Assembly (NCBI RefSeq): GCF_045278715.1
Contig: NZ_CP136420.1
Location: 2,666,001-2,730,000, forward strand
Direction: 5' to 3'
From: Neomoorella carbonis
GTDB lineage: Bacteria; Bacillota; DSM-521; Neomoorellales; Neomoorellaceae
DNA length: 64,000 bases
A program made the position numbers and the translations under genes. Below are positions 8,025 through 16,400 of this stretch, one piece after another; the first letter of the stretch is position 1, and every line of letters begins with the position of its first letter. A model generated the notes under the pieces. It was given only the letters and a program-made list of their open reading frames with translations. It searched no databases and had not been told where the DNA came from.

Positions 8025-8393
8025 TTATTCCGGCTGCAAAGCCGCCTGCACCAGCCGGTATAGCTGCTGGATATCAAAGGGCTTCTGCAGGACATACCGG
8101 GCACCGAATTTACCCACCTGTTCTGCCAGATCCAGCTCATTATATGCCGTAATGATTATAACCGGTGTAGCAACAGAAAGTTTCCGCAATTCCTTTAAAA
8201 ATTCCACTCCACTCATGCCTGGCATCTTTATATCCAGGATAACCAGGTCTGGCGCTTCGCTGACAATTTTATCGAGGGCCTCCCTGCCTTCACTGGCTAC
8301 ACATAAGCTATAACCGAGCTGTCCCAAGGCTTCGCAAATTAAACGACGTACACCCGGCTGGTCGTCGATTACCATTACTTTTTTGTCTATCAG
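8025..8393 (-). CDS. spo0F: Single-domain response regulator, Spo0F-like
   Basis: A CheY/Spo0F-type receiver with no output domain, which would relay phosphate between a kinase and a phosphotransferase. It has the DD pair in VIDDQPG, the phospho-Asp in LVILDIKMPG, the Thr-loop IIITAY and the Lys in VLQKPFD. The first ATG (8375) would remove part of beta strand 1 and has no ribosome-binding site. A CTG at 8393, 9 bases after GGAGG, restores the family N-terminus ((M)IDKKVMVIDDQ), giving 122 residues; I prefer it. Spo0F is the likely identity because of the DDQ motif and the clostridial fba neighbourhood, but another single-domain regulator is possible. Confidence 0.85.
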   Translation of the reverse strand: MIDKKVMVIDDQPGVRRLICEALGQLGYSLCVASEGREALDKIVSEAPDLVILDIKMPGMSGVEFLKELRKLSVATPVIIITAYNELDLAEQVGKFGARYVLQKPFDIQQLYRLVQAALQPE

Positions 8394-8472
8394 ACCAGCT
8401 CACCTCCAACCGCGGCGGTCCCAAAGCCCCCCTTTCTTCAGCACTTCGCTCAAGCTCCTCTATATATCCAAT

Positions 8473-8500
8473 ATTTAGCTATAAATCGCTAAATTCCTGC
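8473..8500 (-). promoter_or_regulatory. Possible SigH-type promoter and inverted repeat upstream of spo0F
   Basis: On the minus strand, GCAGGAATT (8492-8500), 14 bases, then TAAAT (8473-8477) resembles the Bacillus SigH consensus RWAGGAXXT-N14-HGAAT with two mismatches. It overlaps a perfect 7-bp inverted repeat (8473-8479 / 8488-8494, 8-base spacer) that could be an operator. spo0F is SigH-dependent in Bacillus. Confidence 0.4.
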
Positions 8501-9727
8501 TTCAGAAGTTAAACTTTGGCCGGCGGAGGAAACTACCGGCACCATCTCCCCGGAGGTCATCCGCACCAGGTAGGGTTGCCCCTCCCGGCAATAAACCCGC
8601 GGCAGGCGGGCGCTGGCCGTCGGTCGCCGGATATCCACCTCTACTTCCTGCCCGACCTTTACCTCCGCCAGGTGACCTACGTCGACTATGGAGAGCTGCA
8701 TACCCACCCGGCCTACCACCGGCGCTTTCCGCCCGGCAATGGTTACTGCCGTTCCCTCCCCGCCGCCGCGACCCAGGTAGGCCAGGACGGTCTTCGCCAG
8801 GTGGCGGGCCAGGTCGTTTAGATTTTTGGGGCGGCTTACGGCCGTTAAAGCAAAGCCATCGGCATAACCCACGGGGATGACGGCCAGGCGGGTCGCCTTT
8901 TTGACTACATAATCGCCACCATAGCCAACGGGAGTACCGGCCGCCACATCATGGATAAAGAGAATGCGGGCTTTAAACCGCCAGGGATTCTTTAATTCCA
9001 GGCCCCGGCGGGGAGCCCGGTAAGGGAACTGGCCGTACAAAAGGGTGCCGGCCCGCACCATATCAAGATGCATTTCCGGGTGGAGCAGCAGGCCGGTGCT
9101 GTTGCAGATATGCTTTAATGGCAGGAATATTTGCTGCCCTTCCAGGTCCATAATAACTTTTTGGAAACATTGCAGCTGCCTGCGGGCTGCCCCCGGGCGG
9201 GCCGCTTCGGCCAGATGGCTGTAGAGGCCTTCCAGTTGCACCCCGGGCCAGCGCTGCATTTCCTTTGCCAGGGGGACCACTTCTCCCGGTTCCAGGCCGG
9301 TGCGCTGCAGGCCGGTCTCTACCTTCAGGTGCACCCTGGCCTGCCGGCCCATCGCCGCCGCGGCAGCCGCTGCCGCTTCAGCCCCGCTGCGGCTGCTGAT
9401 GGTCAGGGTGAGGTCATTGTGCAGGGCCTGCGGCAGTTCCTCCGGCAGCAGGGGGCTCATTAACAGGATGGGAGCCGTAATGCCGGCCCGGCGTAACTCC
9501 AGCCCTTCGGCCAGGGTAGTAACCCCCAGGTAGTCTGCTCCTGCTGCCGTAAAAATCCGGGCTGCCTCGACGGCGCCGGCACCGTAGGCATCGGCCTTGA
9601 TGACGGCCAGCAGCCGGGTCGGGGGTTGGAGCAGGCTTTTGACGGCGCGCAGGTTATGCTCCAGGGCTGTAGCTTCGATCTCAATCCAGCGGGGGCCGAC
9701 CAGCCGGGTTAGCTTTGCCAAATCCAC
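8489..9727 (-). CDS. alr: Alanine racemase family PLP enzyme
   Basis: A fold III PLP enzyme; the usual reaction is L-Ala to D-Ala for peptidoglycan. It has 412 residues. The PLP lysine is K44 in AVIKADAYGAGA, the catalytic tyrosine is in VGYGGDY, VRAGTLLYG carries the Arg near the pyridine nitrogen, and IPVGYADG is conserved. Departures from the standard are KVETGLQRTG (usually KVDTGMGRxG) and GRVGMQLSIVDVG (usually GRVxMDQ), so a related specificity such as Ser or another amino acid cannot be excluded. The start is a GTG with no strong ribosome-binding site. Downstream of femX, which fits cell-wall work. Confidence 0.85.
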   Translation of the reverse strand: MDLAKLTRLVGPRWIEIEATALEHNLRAVKSLLQPPTRLLAVIKADAYGAGAVEAARIFTAAGADYLGVTTLAEGLELRRAGITAPILLMSPLLPEELPQALHNDLTLTISSRSGAEAAAAAAAAMGRQARVHLKVETGLQRTGLEPGEVVPLAKEMQRWPGVQLEGLYSHLAEAARPGAARRQLQCFQKVIMDLEGQQIFLPLKHICNSTGLLLHPEMHLDMVRAGTLLYGQFPYRAPRRGLELKNPWRFKARILFIHDVAAGTPVGYGGDYVVKKATRLAVIPVGYADGFALTAVSRPKNLNDLARHLAKTVLAYLGRGGGEGTAVTIAGRKAPVVGRVGMQLSIVDVGHLAEVKVGQEVEVDIRRPTASARLPRVYCREGQPYLVRMTSGEMVPVVSSAGQSLTSEAGI

Positions 9728-9763
9728 AGGGGATTGCCACCACCATATCTTGAAAGAGTAATT

Positions 9764-10852
9764 TCATTCCTCCGTGGCAGCCTTTTTCTTCCAGAAAAGC
9801 AAACGGCGGAAACCACGAGAATAGAGGGGGAGGACCGACTGCCAGAGCCAGTAGTAAAAGGGGGAGTAAACCCGGTCGTATTCGCCGATAAACTCGGTAA
9901 AGGTGCCGTTGAAGCCCTTCTTAAAGCGATAGAGGCCGTAGAGGGGGTTATTTTCGTCCAGGTCCCCCGGCACGCCCCGGAAGTCGTATATGGTACATCC
10001 CTGCTCCCTGGCCCACAGGATCATGGTCCACTGGAGGAGGTAGTTGGGCATAACGTTGCGGTGGCGGTTGCTGGAGGCGCCGTAGAGGTACCAGGCCTTG
10101 TCACCCATGATAAAAGCCAGGGTACCGGCAATGGCTTCCCCCTGGTAGTAAGCCAGGAAGAGTTTAGCGTAGCCGCGCTCTACCATTTCCCGCCACATGG
10201 TTTCAAAATAGCTGTAGGAGCGTACCAGGAAGCGGTCTCTGATAGTGGTTTCTTTTAAAATCTCGTAAAAAACCGGCAGGTCCTCCAGGGTACAGTCGTC
10301 TTTGATAACTACGCCTTTTTTTTGCGCCAGGCGGATATTATAACGGGTTTTGCCGTGCATTCTGGCCAGGAGCTCTTCCGGGGAAGGGGTTATGTCGAGG
10401 CGGAAAACATGGCGCGGCTGGACGCCTTCAAAACCCTCCCCTTTGTTGGCCAGGCGGAAGCCCTTGGCCCGCAGCAGTTCCTTTACGGCCGTATCGTTTT
10501 CCGGGATGTCGGGGTCGATTTTCAGTAAAATAGCCCCTTCCTGCCGCGCCACATTGTCGATGGCAGCCAGGAGCTCGCTGAAGAGGGCAGGATCATGGAA
10601 GTCCACCACCGGTCCCCGGGGGGCATAGAGGATAGATTTGCCAACGTAAGGGAGCTGCCTTTTCAGAAGGCTGGCGGCAGCCACGATGCTGCCCCCTTCC
10701 TCCAGGACGAGCCTTAAAGGTCGCCACCCGGTAGAAGCCTTCACCTCGCCCCAGCCGTAGGACTGGAGAAAATGGCCCTTGGGGTGGCCGGCAATGAAGG
10801 CGTCAAAGCGTTTTTCCTCTTCAGGGCCAATAAGCCTTGCCCGAAGGTTCAT
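9764..10852 (-). CDS. FemAB/FemX-type peptidoglycan bridge aminoacyltransferase
   Basis: The protein has the two GNAT-like domains of the FemABX family, which transfer amino acids from aminoacyl-tRNA to the lipid II stem peptide. It has 362 residues, with HFLQSYGWGEVK near the N-terminus, LYAPRGPV, KTRYNIRLAQKKGV, and the C-terminal VMPNYLLQWTMILWAREQG and YDFRGVPGD motifs. The ATG overlaps the pyrG stop by 4 bases (ATGA), so it is translationally coupled. alr follows after 36 bases. The added amino acid and its exact position cannot be read from sequence; the family also includes proteins of other substrates. Confidence 0.88.
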   Translation of the reverse strand: MNLRARLIGPEEEKRFDAFIAGHPKGHFLQSYGWGEVKASTGWRPLRLVLEEGGSIVAAASLLKRQLPYVGKSILYAPRGPVVDFHDPALFSELLAAIDNVARQEGAILLKIDPDIPENDTAVKELLRAKGFRLANKGEGFEGVQPRHVFRLDITPSPEELLARMHGKTRYNIRLAQKKGVVIKDDCTLEDLPVFYEILKETTIRDRFLVRSYSYFETMWREMVERGYAKLFLAYYQGEAIAGTLAFIMGDKAWYLYGASSNRHRNVMPNYLLQWTMILWAREQGCTIYDFRGVPGDLDENNPLYGLYRFKKGFNGTFTEFIGEYDRVYSPFYYWLWQSVLPLYSRGFRRLLFWKKKAATEE

Positions 10853-12462
10853 GCCCCCGTCCCCCCTTGATAAGCCAGGGCCGCCCCGATAAAGTCCCGG
10901 AACAGGGGATGGGGCCGGTTGGGCCGCGATTTGAATTCCGGGTGAAACTGGCTGGCGACAAACCAGGGATGGTCGGCCAGTTCGATAATCTCCACCAGGC
11001 GGTTGTCGGGGGAAGTCCCGCTGATGATCATTCCTCTCGCCGTGAGTTCTTCCCGGTAGCTGTTATTGAATTCGTAGCGATGGCGGTGGCGCTCGTAGAT
11101 TACTTCCTCGCCGTAGGCCTGGTAGGCCTTCGTTCCCGGCCGCAGCCGGCAGGGGTACAACCCCAGGCGCATGGTACCGCCCTTTTCGGCTATATTCTTC
11201 TGTTCCGGCAACAAATCAATGACCGGGTGGGGGGTTTCCTGATTGAATTCCGCGCTGTGGGCTTCTTTAAGCCCGCAGACATGGCGGGCAAACTCCACCA
11301 CCGCCAGCTGCATGCCCAGGCAGATACCCAGGTAAGGCACCCTTTTTTCCCGGGCATACTGGGCTGCTAAAATCTTGCCTTCGGTGCCCCGGTCACCAAA
11401 TCCCCCCGGCACCAGGATGCCGGCCGCCCCCTCAAGCTGTTCCAGCCCGCCCCGCTCCAGCTCGCCAGAGTAGATCCAGCGGATATCCACCTGGACGCCG
11501 TGATAGAAACCGGCGTGGCGCAAAGCCTCAACGACGCTTAAATAAGCGTCGGGCAGGGTTACGTATTTACCCACCAGGGCAATCTCCAGGTGGCGGGTAA
11601 TGCTCTTCATGCGCTCTACCATGGCGCGCCAGTCGTCCATCTGGGCGGGGCCGCACTGTAACTTCAGGCGTTCCACCACAATGCTGTCCAGGCCTTCCTT
11701 TTCCATCAGCAAGGGGACTTCATAGATGGAATCGACATCCCAGGCCTGGATGACGGCATCGGGATCGATGTCGCAGAAGAGGGCTATTTTTTCCTCCATT
11801 TCCCGGGAAAAAGGACGTTCCGTCCGGCAGACGATGATATCGGGCTGGATACCAATACTGCGCAACTCTTTGACGCTGTGCTGGGTCGGCTTGGTTTTGG
11901 CCTCCCTGGCAGCCTGCAGGTAGGGAACGAGGGTAACGTGGATATAGAGGACGCGGTCGCGGCCGATATCGCTTTTCATCTGGCGTATGGCTTCCAGGAA
12001 GGGCAGGGACTCAATGTCGCCCACCGTACCGCCGATCTCGGTGATAACCACATCCGGGTCGCTTTCTTCGACCACACGGTAAAGCTGCTCTTTGATCTCA
12101 TTGGTAATGTGGGGTATTACCTGGACAGTTCCACCCAGGTAGTCGCCCCGGCGTTCTTTGGTAATGACCGACCAGTAAATCTTGCCGGCAGTGACGTTGC
12201 TGGCCCGGGTCAGGTTAATATCGATAAAACGTTCGTAGTGACCCAGGTCCAAATCGGTCTCAGCGCCGTCATCGGTGACAAAAACCTCACCGTGCTGGTA
12301 GGGGCTCATGGTGCCGGGGTCAATGTTGATATAGGGGTCAAATTTCTGGATGGCGACTTTCAAGCCGCGGCTCTTTAAAAGTCTACCTAAAGAAGCGGCG
12401 GTTATCCCTTTCCCTAAAGAAGAGGTGACACCGCCGGTAACAAAAATAAATTTCGCAGGCAT
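10849..12462 (-). CDS. pyrG: CTP synthase
   Basis: Makes CTP from UTP, ATP and glutamine. It has 537 residues. The N-terminal amidoligase domain starts KFIFVTGGVTSSLGKGITAAS and carries the DPYINIDPGTMSPYQHGEV motif. The C-terminal class I glutaminase domain has the oxyanion GGFGDRG, the nucleophile Cys in GICLGMQ, and the His-Glu pair in FHPEF. It follows argS after 32 bases, in the run DUF1934-argS-pyrG-femX-alr. I see no pyrG-type attenuator in this short gap, so control by the shared upstream promoter is likely. Confidence 0.98.
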   Translation of the reverse strand: MPAKFIFVTGGVTSSLGKGITAASLGRLLKSRGLKVAIQKFDPYINIDPGTMSPYQHGEVFVTDDGAETDLDLGHYERFIDINLTRASNVTAGKIYWSVITKERRGDYLGGTVQVIPHITNEIKEQLYRVVEESDPDVVITEIGGTVGDIESLPFLEAIRQMKSDIGRDRVLYIHVTLVPYLQAAREAKTKPTQHSVKELRSIGIQPDIIVCRTERPFSREMEEKIALFCDIDPDAVIQAWDVDSIYEVPLLMEKEGLDSIVVERLKLQCGPAQMDDWRAMVERMKSITRHLEIALVGKYVTLPDAYLSVVEALRHAGFYHGVQVDIRWIYSGELERGGLEQLEGAAGILVPGGFGDRGTEGKILAAQYAREKRVPYLGICLGMQLAVVEFARHVCGLKEAHSAEFNQETPHPVIDLLPEQKNIAEKGGTMRLGLYPCRLRPGTKAYQAYGEEVIYERHRHRYEFNNSYREELTARGMIISGTSPDNRLVEIIELADHPWFVASQFHPEFKSRPNRPHPLFRDFIGAALAYQGGTGA

Positions 12463-12494
12463 AATTTCCTCCGTAAAAGACTCTTTGCTTCAGC

Positions 12495-14177
12495 CTACAT
12501 CCTTTCCGGGGCGCTGACCCCAAGGAGGTGCAGGACATTGCGTAAGGTTATACGGGTAGCTTCCACCAGTACCAGGCGCGCCTTCCTTAACTCCGGGTCG
12601 TCGGCCAGGACGCGGCAGCTGGTATAAAAGCTGTGGAACAGGCTGGCCAGTTCATGGGCAAAACGGGTGAGCCTGTGGGGTTCCAACGCCTGGGCCGCCC
12701 CGGCCACCGTTTCCGGTAAGGCGGCGATCTGCTTGATTAACTCCAGTTCGGCCGGTTCTTTTAAAAGATCCAGGCGGGCCTCCCGGGCCGGGGGAACTTC
12801 CAGGCCCCTTTCCTTTGCCAGGCGCAGGATACTGCAAATACGGGCATGGGCGTACTGGACGTAGAAAACGGGGTTTTCGGCCGTTTGCGACCGGGCCAGG
12901 TCCAGGTCAAATTCCAGGTGGCTGTCGCTCTTCAGCATGACAAAGAAATAACGGGCGGCGTCCCGGCCCACCTCTTCAATTAACTCATTCAACGTTACGT
13001 AACGGCCGGTACGCTTGGACATGCGCAGAACCTCGCCGCCCTGGTAGAGACGGACGAGCTGCATGAGAACCACTTCCAGGCGCCCCGGGTCGTAACCGAG
13101 GGCCTGGAGGGCCCCTTTCAGGCGGGCCACATGACCGTGGTGATCGGCGCCCCAGATATTGATGACCCGTTCAAAGCCCCGCTCGAATTTATTGCGGTGG
13201 TAGGCGATATCGGCCGCAAAATAGGTAGGCAGGCCATTCTTGCGCACCACCACCTCATCCTTTTCGGCGCCGAAACGGGTGGCTTTAAACCACAGGGCGC
13301 CGTCCTTTTCATAAATATAGCCAGCCCTGTCCAGGTCGGCTATGGCCCGGGCAACGGCCCCGGAATCATGAAGGGACTGCTCGCTGAACCAGACATCATA
13401 GGTAACGCCGAAATCCTCCAGCACCTGGCGGATGGCGGCCAGCTTTTCCTCCAGGGCAAAGCGGACCAGCATTTCCCGGCGTAATGCCGGGTCGGCGTCC
13501 AGGTACTTGTCTCCGTACCGGTCGATAAAATGGCGCACCGTCTCCACCAGGTCTTCCCCGTGGTAACCATCGGGGGGAAGGGTCGCATCAAAGCCCAGGG
13601 CCTGCAGGTAGCGGGCTTCCAGGGAAAGGCCGAAGTTCTCAATCTGGTTGCCGGCATCGTTAATATAGAATTCCCGCGTAACGTCGTAGCCCACGGCTGT
13701 AAGGAGGTTGGCAATACTATCCCCCAGGGCCGCCCCCCGGGCATTGCCCATATGCAGGAGCCCGGTAGGATTGGCGCTGACAAACTCCACCTGGACCTTA
13801 ACCCCCTGGCCGATATTGGACCAGCCGTAATGTTCGTCTTCGGCCAGGACGGCCGGCAATACCGGCAAGAGCCACTGGTTGTCCAGGGTAAAATTAATAA
13901 AGCCCGGTCCGGCCACCTCGATCCTGGCCACGCCGGGTTGGGGTATTTCCAGGTGTCGTACTAAAATATCCGCTACGTTCCTGGGCGACTGGCGGGCCTG
14001 CCTGGCCAGCAGCAAGGCCAGGTTAGCAGCAAAGTCGCCGTGAGATTTATCCCGCGGCGCCTCAATTACAAAATCAGGCAGCACATCAAAGCTTATCTCT
14101 CCGGCTGCCCGGGCGGCAGCAGCGGCATCACGCAGTGCCGCTGCCAGCCGCCTTTTAGTTTCCTGTAATACATTCAC
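12495..14177 (-). CDS. argS: Arginine--tRNA ligase
   Basis: A class I aminoacyl-tRNA synthetase of 560 residues. The HIGH motif appears as LLHMGNARGAALGDS within SANPTGLLHMGN; the KMSKS counterpart is LRMSKRTGRYVTL. An N-terminal additional domain for tRNA D-loop recognition precedes the catalytic core, and the C-terminal helical anticodon-binding domain ends in LRNVLHLLGVSAPERM. It follows the DUF1934 gene after about 43 bases. I found no T-box in the spacer, so amino acid control is not visible here. Confidence 0.97.
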   Translation of the reverse strand: MNVLQETKRRLAAALRDAAAAARAAGEISFDVLPDFVIEAPRDKSHGDFAANLALLLARQARQSPRNVADILVRHLEIPQPGVARIEVAGPGFINFTLDNQWLLPVLPAVLAEDEHYGWSNIGQGVKVQVEFVSANPTGLLHMGNARGAALGDSIANLLTAVGYDVTREFYINDAGNQIENFGLSLEARYLQALGFDATLPPDGYHGEDLVETVRHFIDRYGDKYLDADPALRREMLVRFALEEKLAAIRQVLEDFGVTYDVWFSEQSLHDSGAVARAIADLDRAGYIYEKDGALWFKATRFGAEKDEVVVRKNGLPTYFAADIAYHRNKFERGFERVINIWGADHHGHVARLKGALQALGYDPGRLEVVLMQLVRLYQGGEVLRMSKRTGRYVTLNELIEEVGRDAARYFFVMLKSDSHLEFDLDLARSQTAENPVFYVQYAHARICSILRLAKERGLEVPPAREARLDLLKEPAELELIKQIAALPETVAGAAQALEPHRLTRFAHELASLFHSFYTSCRVLADDPELRKARLVLVEATRITLRNVLHLLGVSAPERM

Positions 14178-14220
14178 GCCTTACCTGTACTCCTTTTTAC
14201 CCAGTAGCTTCTCTCCAGGG

Positions 14221-14664
14221 TTAAGCATAGTTTTCCAGGTACTCAACGGTGATTTCTAACTGGTTGTCGCTGATTTTCTCCTGGCCGACCTGCAATTCAT
14301 ACTCTAGATTAATACTTCCGCCCCGATCTGTCAAGTCAACTTCCACTTTCGAAGGTAAAACTGTAATCTTCATAGTACCATAAGGAGTTACATAGAAACC
14401 GGCATTTAAAATACCTGCTTCAAAAGTTGTTTTCTGCTCGGCCGTACCCATGCGGTTCAAGGTAACCCGCCGGGGTTCGACCTTTAAAGTGGTGGTGGTA
14501 CCCTCCATTCCCGATAGGCAGGTTTCATTGTAAAGGATGTAGTAGTGTTGGTCCCGGATGAAGAAGCGACCTTCGGTAACCAGCTCGATGGAATCCTTTT
14601 CCCCCAGCTCGTTGGTCTGGGTGCCCTTAACCTTTACCAGTACGTCCTTCTTCAAGCTACGCAC
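14221..14664 (-). CDS. DUF1934 beta-barrel protein (YwiB-like)
   Basis: A 147-residue protein of the DUF1934 family, a small calycin-like beta barrel of unknown function that is commonly next to argS in Firmicutes. Visible features are VLVKVKGTQ at the start, FFIRDQHYYILYNETCLSGMEGTTTTLKVE, then VTLNRMGT and the Gly-containing C-terminal strands (LEYELQVGQE). The start is a GTG with AAGGGAT 5 bases upstream. The neighbour argS suggests a housekeeping role, which is not established. Confidence 0.85.
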   Translation of the reverse strand: MRSLKKDVLVKVKGTQTNELGEKDSIELVTEGRFFIRDQHYYILYNETCLSGMEGTTTTLKVEPRRVTLNRMGTAEQKTTFEAGILNAGFYVTPYGTMKITVLPSKVEVDLTDRGGSINLEYELQVGQEKISDNQLEITVEYLENYA

Positions 14665-14742
14665 ATCCCTTCGGGATTTTTTGGGTCCTCAAGTTATAAT
14701 TCTCCAGAAAAGAAGGATTTCCTTTTTATTTTTAATGATAAT

Positions 14743-14767
14743 TTAACAATTCTTGTTGTTAATTATA
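14743..14767 (-). promoter_or_regulatory. TATAAT box overlapping an inverted repeat upstream of DUF1934-argS-pyrG
   Basis: A perfect TATAAT on the minus strand (14762-14767) is followed at once by TTAACAA, 6 bases, TTGTTAA (arms 14756-14762 and 14743-14749). No good -35 lies at 16-18 bases; TTGACC is 23 bases away. This may be an activator- or repressor-controlled promoter. Confidence 0.4.
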
Positions 14768-14794
14768 CCCTGCTATAACAATTATCGCCTGGTC

Positions 14795-14822
14795 AAAAAA
14801 GAAAGCTCCCAGCTGGGAGCTT
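14795..14822 (-). terminator. Terminator after aroF
   Basis: A perfect palindromic stem AAGCTCCCAG / CTGGGAGCTT (14803-14822) is followed on the minus strand by TCTTTTTTG, 15 bases beyond the aroF stop. Confidence 0.85.
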
Positions 14823-14836
14823 ATATAAACTGCTGG

Positions 14837-15907
14837 CTACTTACCGGCCGCCCCCGCCAGGGCGGCAGCCTTTTCCAGGAACAGCCCTGTGGGTGCCAGG
14901 CCGCGGCCGACGGCCAGGGCCACCGGCGCCAGCTCGCCCATAAGGCGGTCAAAGGTTTCCGGGTGCAGGGACTGGGGACCATCACAAAGGGCCCGGGCCG
15001 GATCGGGGTGCACCTCGATGATTAGCCCGTCGGCGCCGGCAGCCACTGCAGCCCGGGCCATGGGCAGGACAAGGCGCCAGCTGCCCGTACCGTGGCTCGG
15101 ATCAACGATCACCGGCAGGTGGGAGTTTTCCTTTACCACAGCTACGGCGGCCAGGTCCAGGGTGAAACGGGTGGCCGTCTCAAAGGTACGGATCCCCCGC
15201 TCGCATAAAATCACGTTGGGATTGCCGCTGTCCAGGATGTACTCGGCCGCCATGAGCCATTCTTCGACGGTAGCCGCCAGGCCGCGCTTCAGAAGGATGG
15301 GTTTACCGGTAGCCCCGGCTTCCTTCAGGAGGCGGAAGTTCTGCATATTACGGGCGCCAATCTGGATGGCGTCGGCATATTCGGCTACCAGGGCCACATC
15401 CCGGGTGTCCACGACTTCGGTGACAAAGGGTAACCCTGCCTCCTCACGCACCCGGGCCAGCATTTTGAGGCCTTCTTCCTCCAGCCCCTGGAAGGCATAG
15501 GGAGAGGTGCGCGGTTTAAAGGCGCCGCCGCGTAAGATTTGGGCTCCAGCGGCCTTGACGGCCCGGGCCGTGCTCAAAAGCTGTTCCTCGCTTTCCACGG
15601 CACAGGGCCCGGCCATAACCACCAGGCCGCGGCCGCCCACCGGCACCCCGCCGACCCGCACTATGGACGGTGTCTCCTTCAGTTCCCGGCTGACCAGCTT
15701 ATAGGGCTTCATAATGGGGACGATTTTTTCCACGCCGGGCAGGTTGATGATGGCTTCCGAACTGAGGGCTTTCTTATCGCCAATGGCGCCAATAACAGTC
15801 TTTTCCTGGCCGTAAATGGGGTGAGTCTTAAAGCCCAGTTCCACCAGGCGCTCGCTCACAGCCTCGATCTGCTCCCGGGTAGCTCCCGGTTTCATAACGA
15901 TGATCAT
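14837..15907 (-). CDS. aroF: 3-deoxy-7-phosphoheptulonate synthase (DAHP synthase, type I beta)
   Basis: The first committed step of the shikimate pathway: PEP plus erythrose 4-phosphate to DAHP. It has 356 residues. A ferredoxin-like N-terminal regulatory domain (about 1-70, MIIVMKPGATREQIEAV) precedes the TIM barrel, whose motifs are VMAGPCAVES, LRGGAFKPRTSPYAFQG, QIGARNMQNFRLL, LLKRG and VDPSHGTGSW. The N-terminal domain is the site of feedback inhibition by Tyr or Phe in relatives such as Thermotoga. Transcription is probably controlled by the T-box leader at 15996-16345. No other aro gene is adjacent. Confidence 0.97.
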   Translation of the reverse strand: MIIVMKPGATREQIEAVSERLVELGFKTHPIYGQEKTVIGAIGDKKALSSEAIINLPGVEKIVPIMKPYKLVSRELKETPSIVRVGGVPVGGRGLVVMAGPCAVESEEQLLSTARAVKAAGAQILRGGAFKPRTSPYAFQGLEEEGLKMLARVREEAGLPFVTEVVDTRDVALVAEYADAIQIGARNMQNFRLLKEAGATGKPILLKRGLAATVEEWLMAAEYILDSGNPNVILCERGIRTFETATRFTLDLAAVAVVKENSHLPVIVDPSHGTGSWRLVLPMARAAVAAGADGLIIEVHPDPARALCDGPQSLHPETFDRLMGELAPVALAVGRGLAPTGLFLEKAAALAGAAGK

Positions 15908-15995
15908 AGTCCGTTCCTCCCATCCTCCGAAAATAGGATTGTGCTACTTTTGGCGGGGCTTAACGCCCTATAAGGAGCTTCTGGAAATAAACGGC

Positions 15996-16345
15996 AAAAT
16001 AAAAACCCCCCGTCCTAGGGACGAGGAGTTATACCCGCGGTACCACCCTATTTGGCTGCCAAAGCAGCCCGCTCATTAAAGGGTACGGGAAAAGAAGTAG
16101 GCCCTCCTGCCGTCCTTCCCCAGCACGCGTCATAAATGGCACGGGAGAAAGGCTCCGGCGGAATCCTTTCCGATACCCCCTCCCTTTTAACGGCGGGAGC
16201 TCCGGCCCGGCCTACCCAGCCGGCTGTTGCCAGCCTTCAGCCTGCTCCTCCGGGGCGAACTTCAGCTCTAGCTTCCCGGCCGGTCTCCCACCTCCACCGG
16301 CTCGCTGGGCAGGCCGCTACAGCCTACTCTTCCCCTTCATGGGAT
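15996..16345 (-). promoter_or_regulatory. T-box riboswitch leader of aroF (probable Phe specifier)
   Basis: The minus strand contains the T-box sequence AGGGTGGTACCGCGG (16035-16049). It is followed by a terminator, a CGTCC/GGACG stem with flanking G-C pairs at 16006-16027, then TTTTTATTTT (15996-16005). Upstream, a Stem I can be drawn: GGGG and CCCC at its base, an AGTA S-turn, a GGCTgTAGC / GCTAgAGCT helix, then GAA and the triplet TTC at 16257-16259 where the specifier is expected. TTC pairs with tRNA-Phe. Uncharged tRNA would stabilise the antiterminator and raise aroF expression. The T-box call is firm; the specifier was assigned by eye. Confidence 0.88.
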
Positions 16346-16371
16346 TTATTTTTCCAGGTTGTGTAAGGATA

Positions 16372-16400
16372 ATTTAGCAGATGGACGTGGCCGGCGTCAA
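16372..16400 (-). promoter_or_regulatory. SigA-type promoter of the T-box-aroF unit
   Basis: TTGACG (16395-16400), 17 bases, CTAAAT (16372-16377) on the minus strand. The -35 overlaps the stop codon of the upstream MFS gene, and Stem I of the T-box begins about 30-40 bases downstream. Confidence 0.6.

Noticed and set aside
7877..8140. An 87-residue minus-strand frame overlapping the 3' part of spo0F
   Set aside because: It is in another frame of the receiver gene, has no motif and covers a terminator; it is a shadow.
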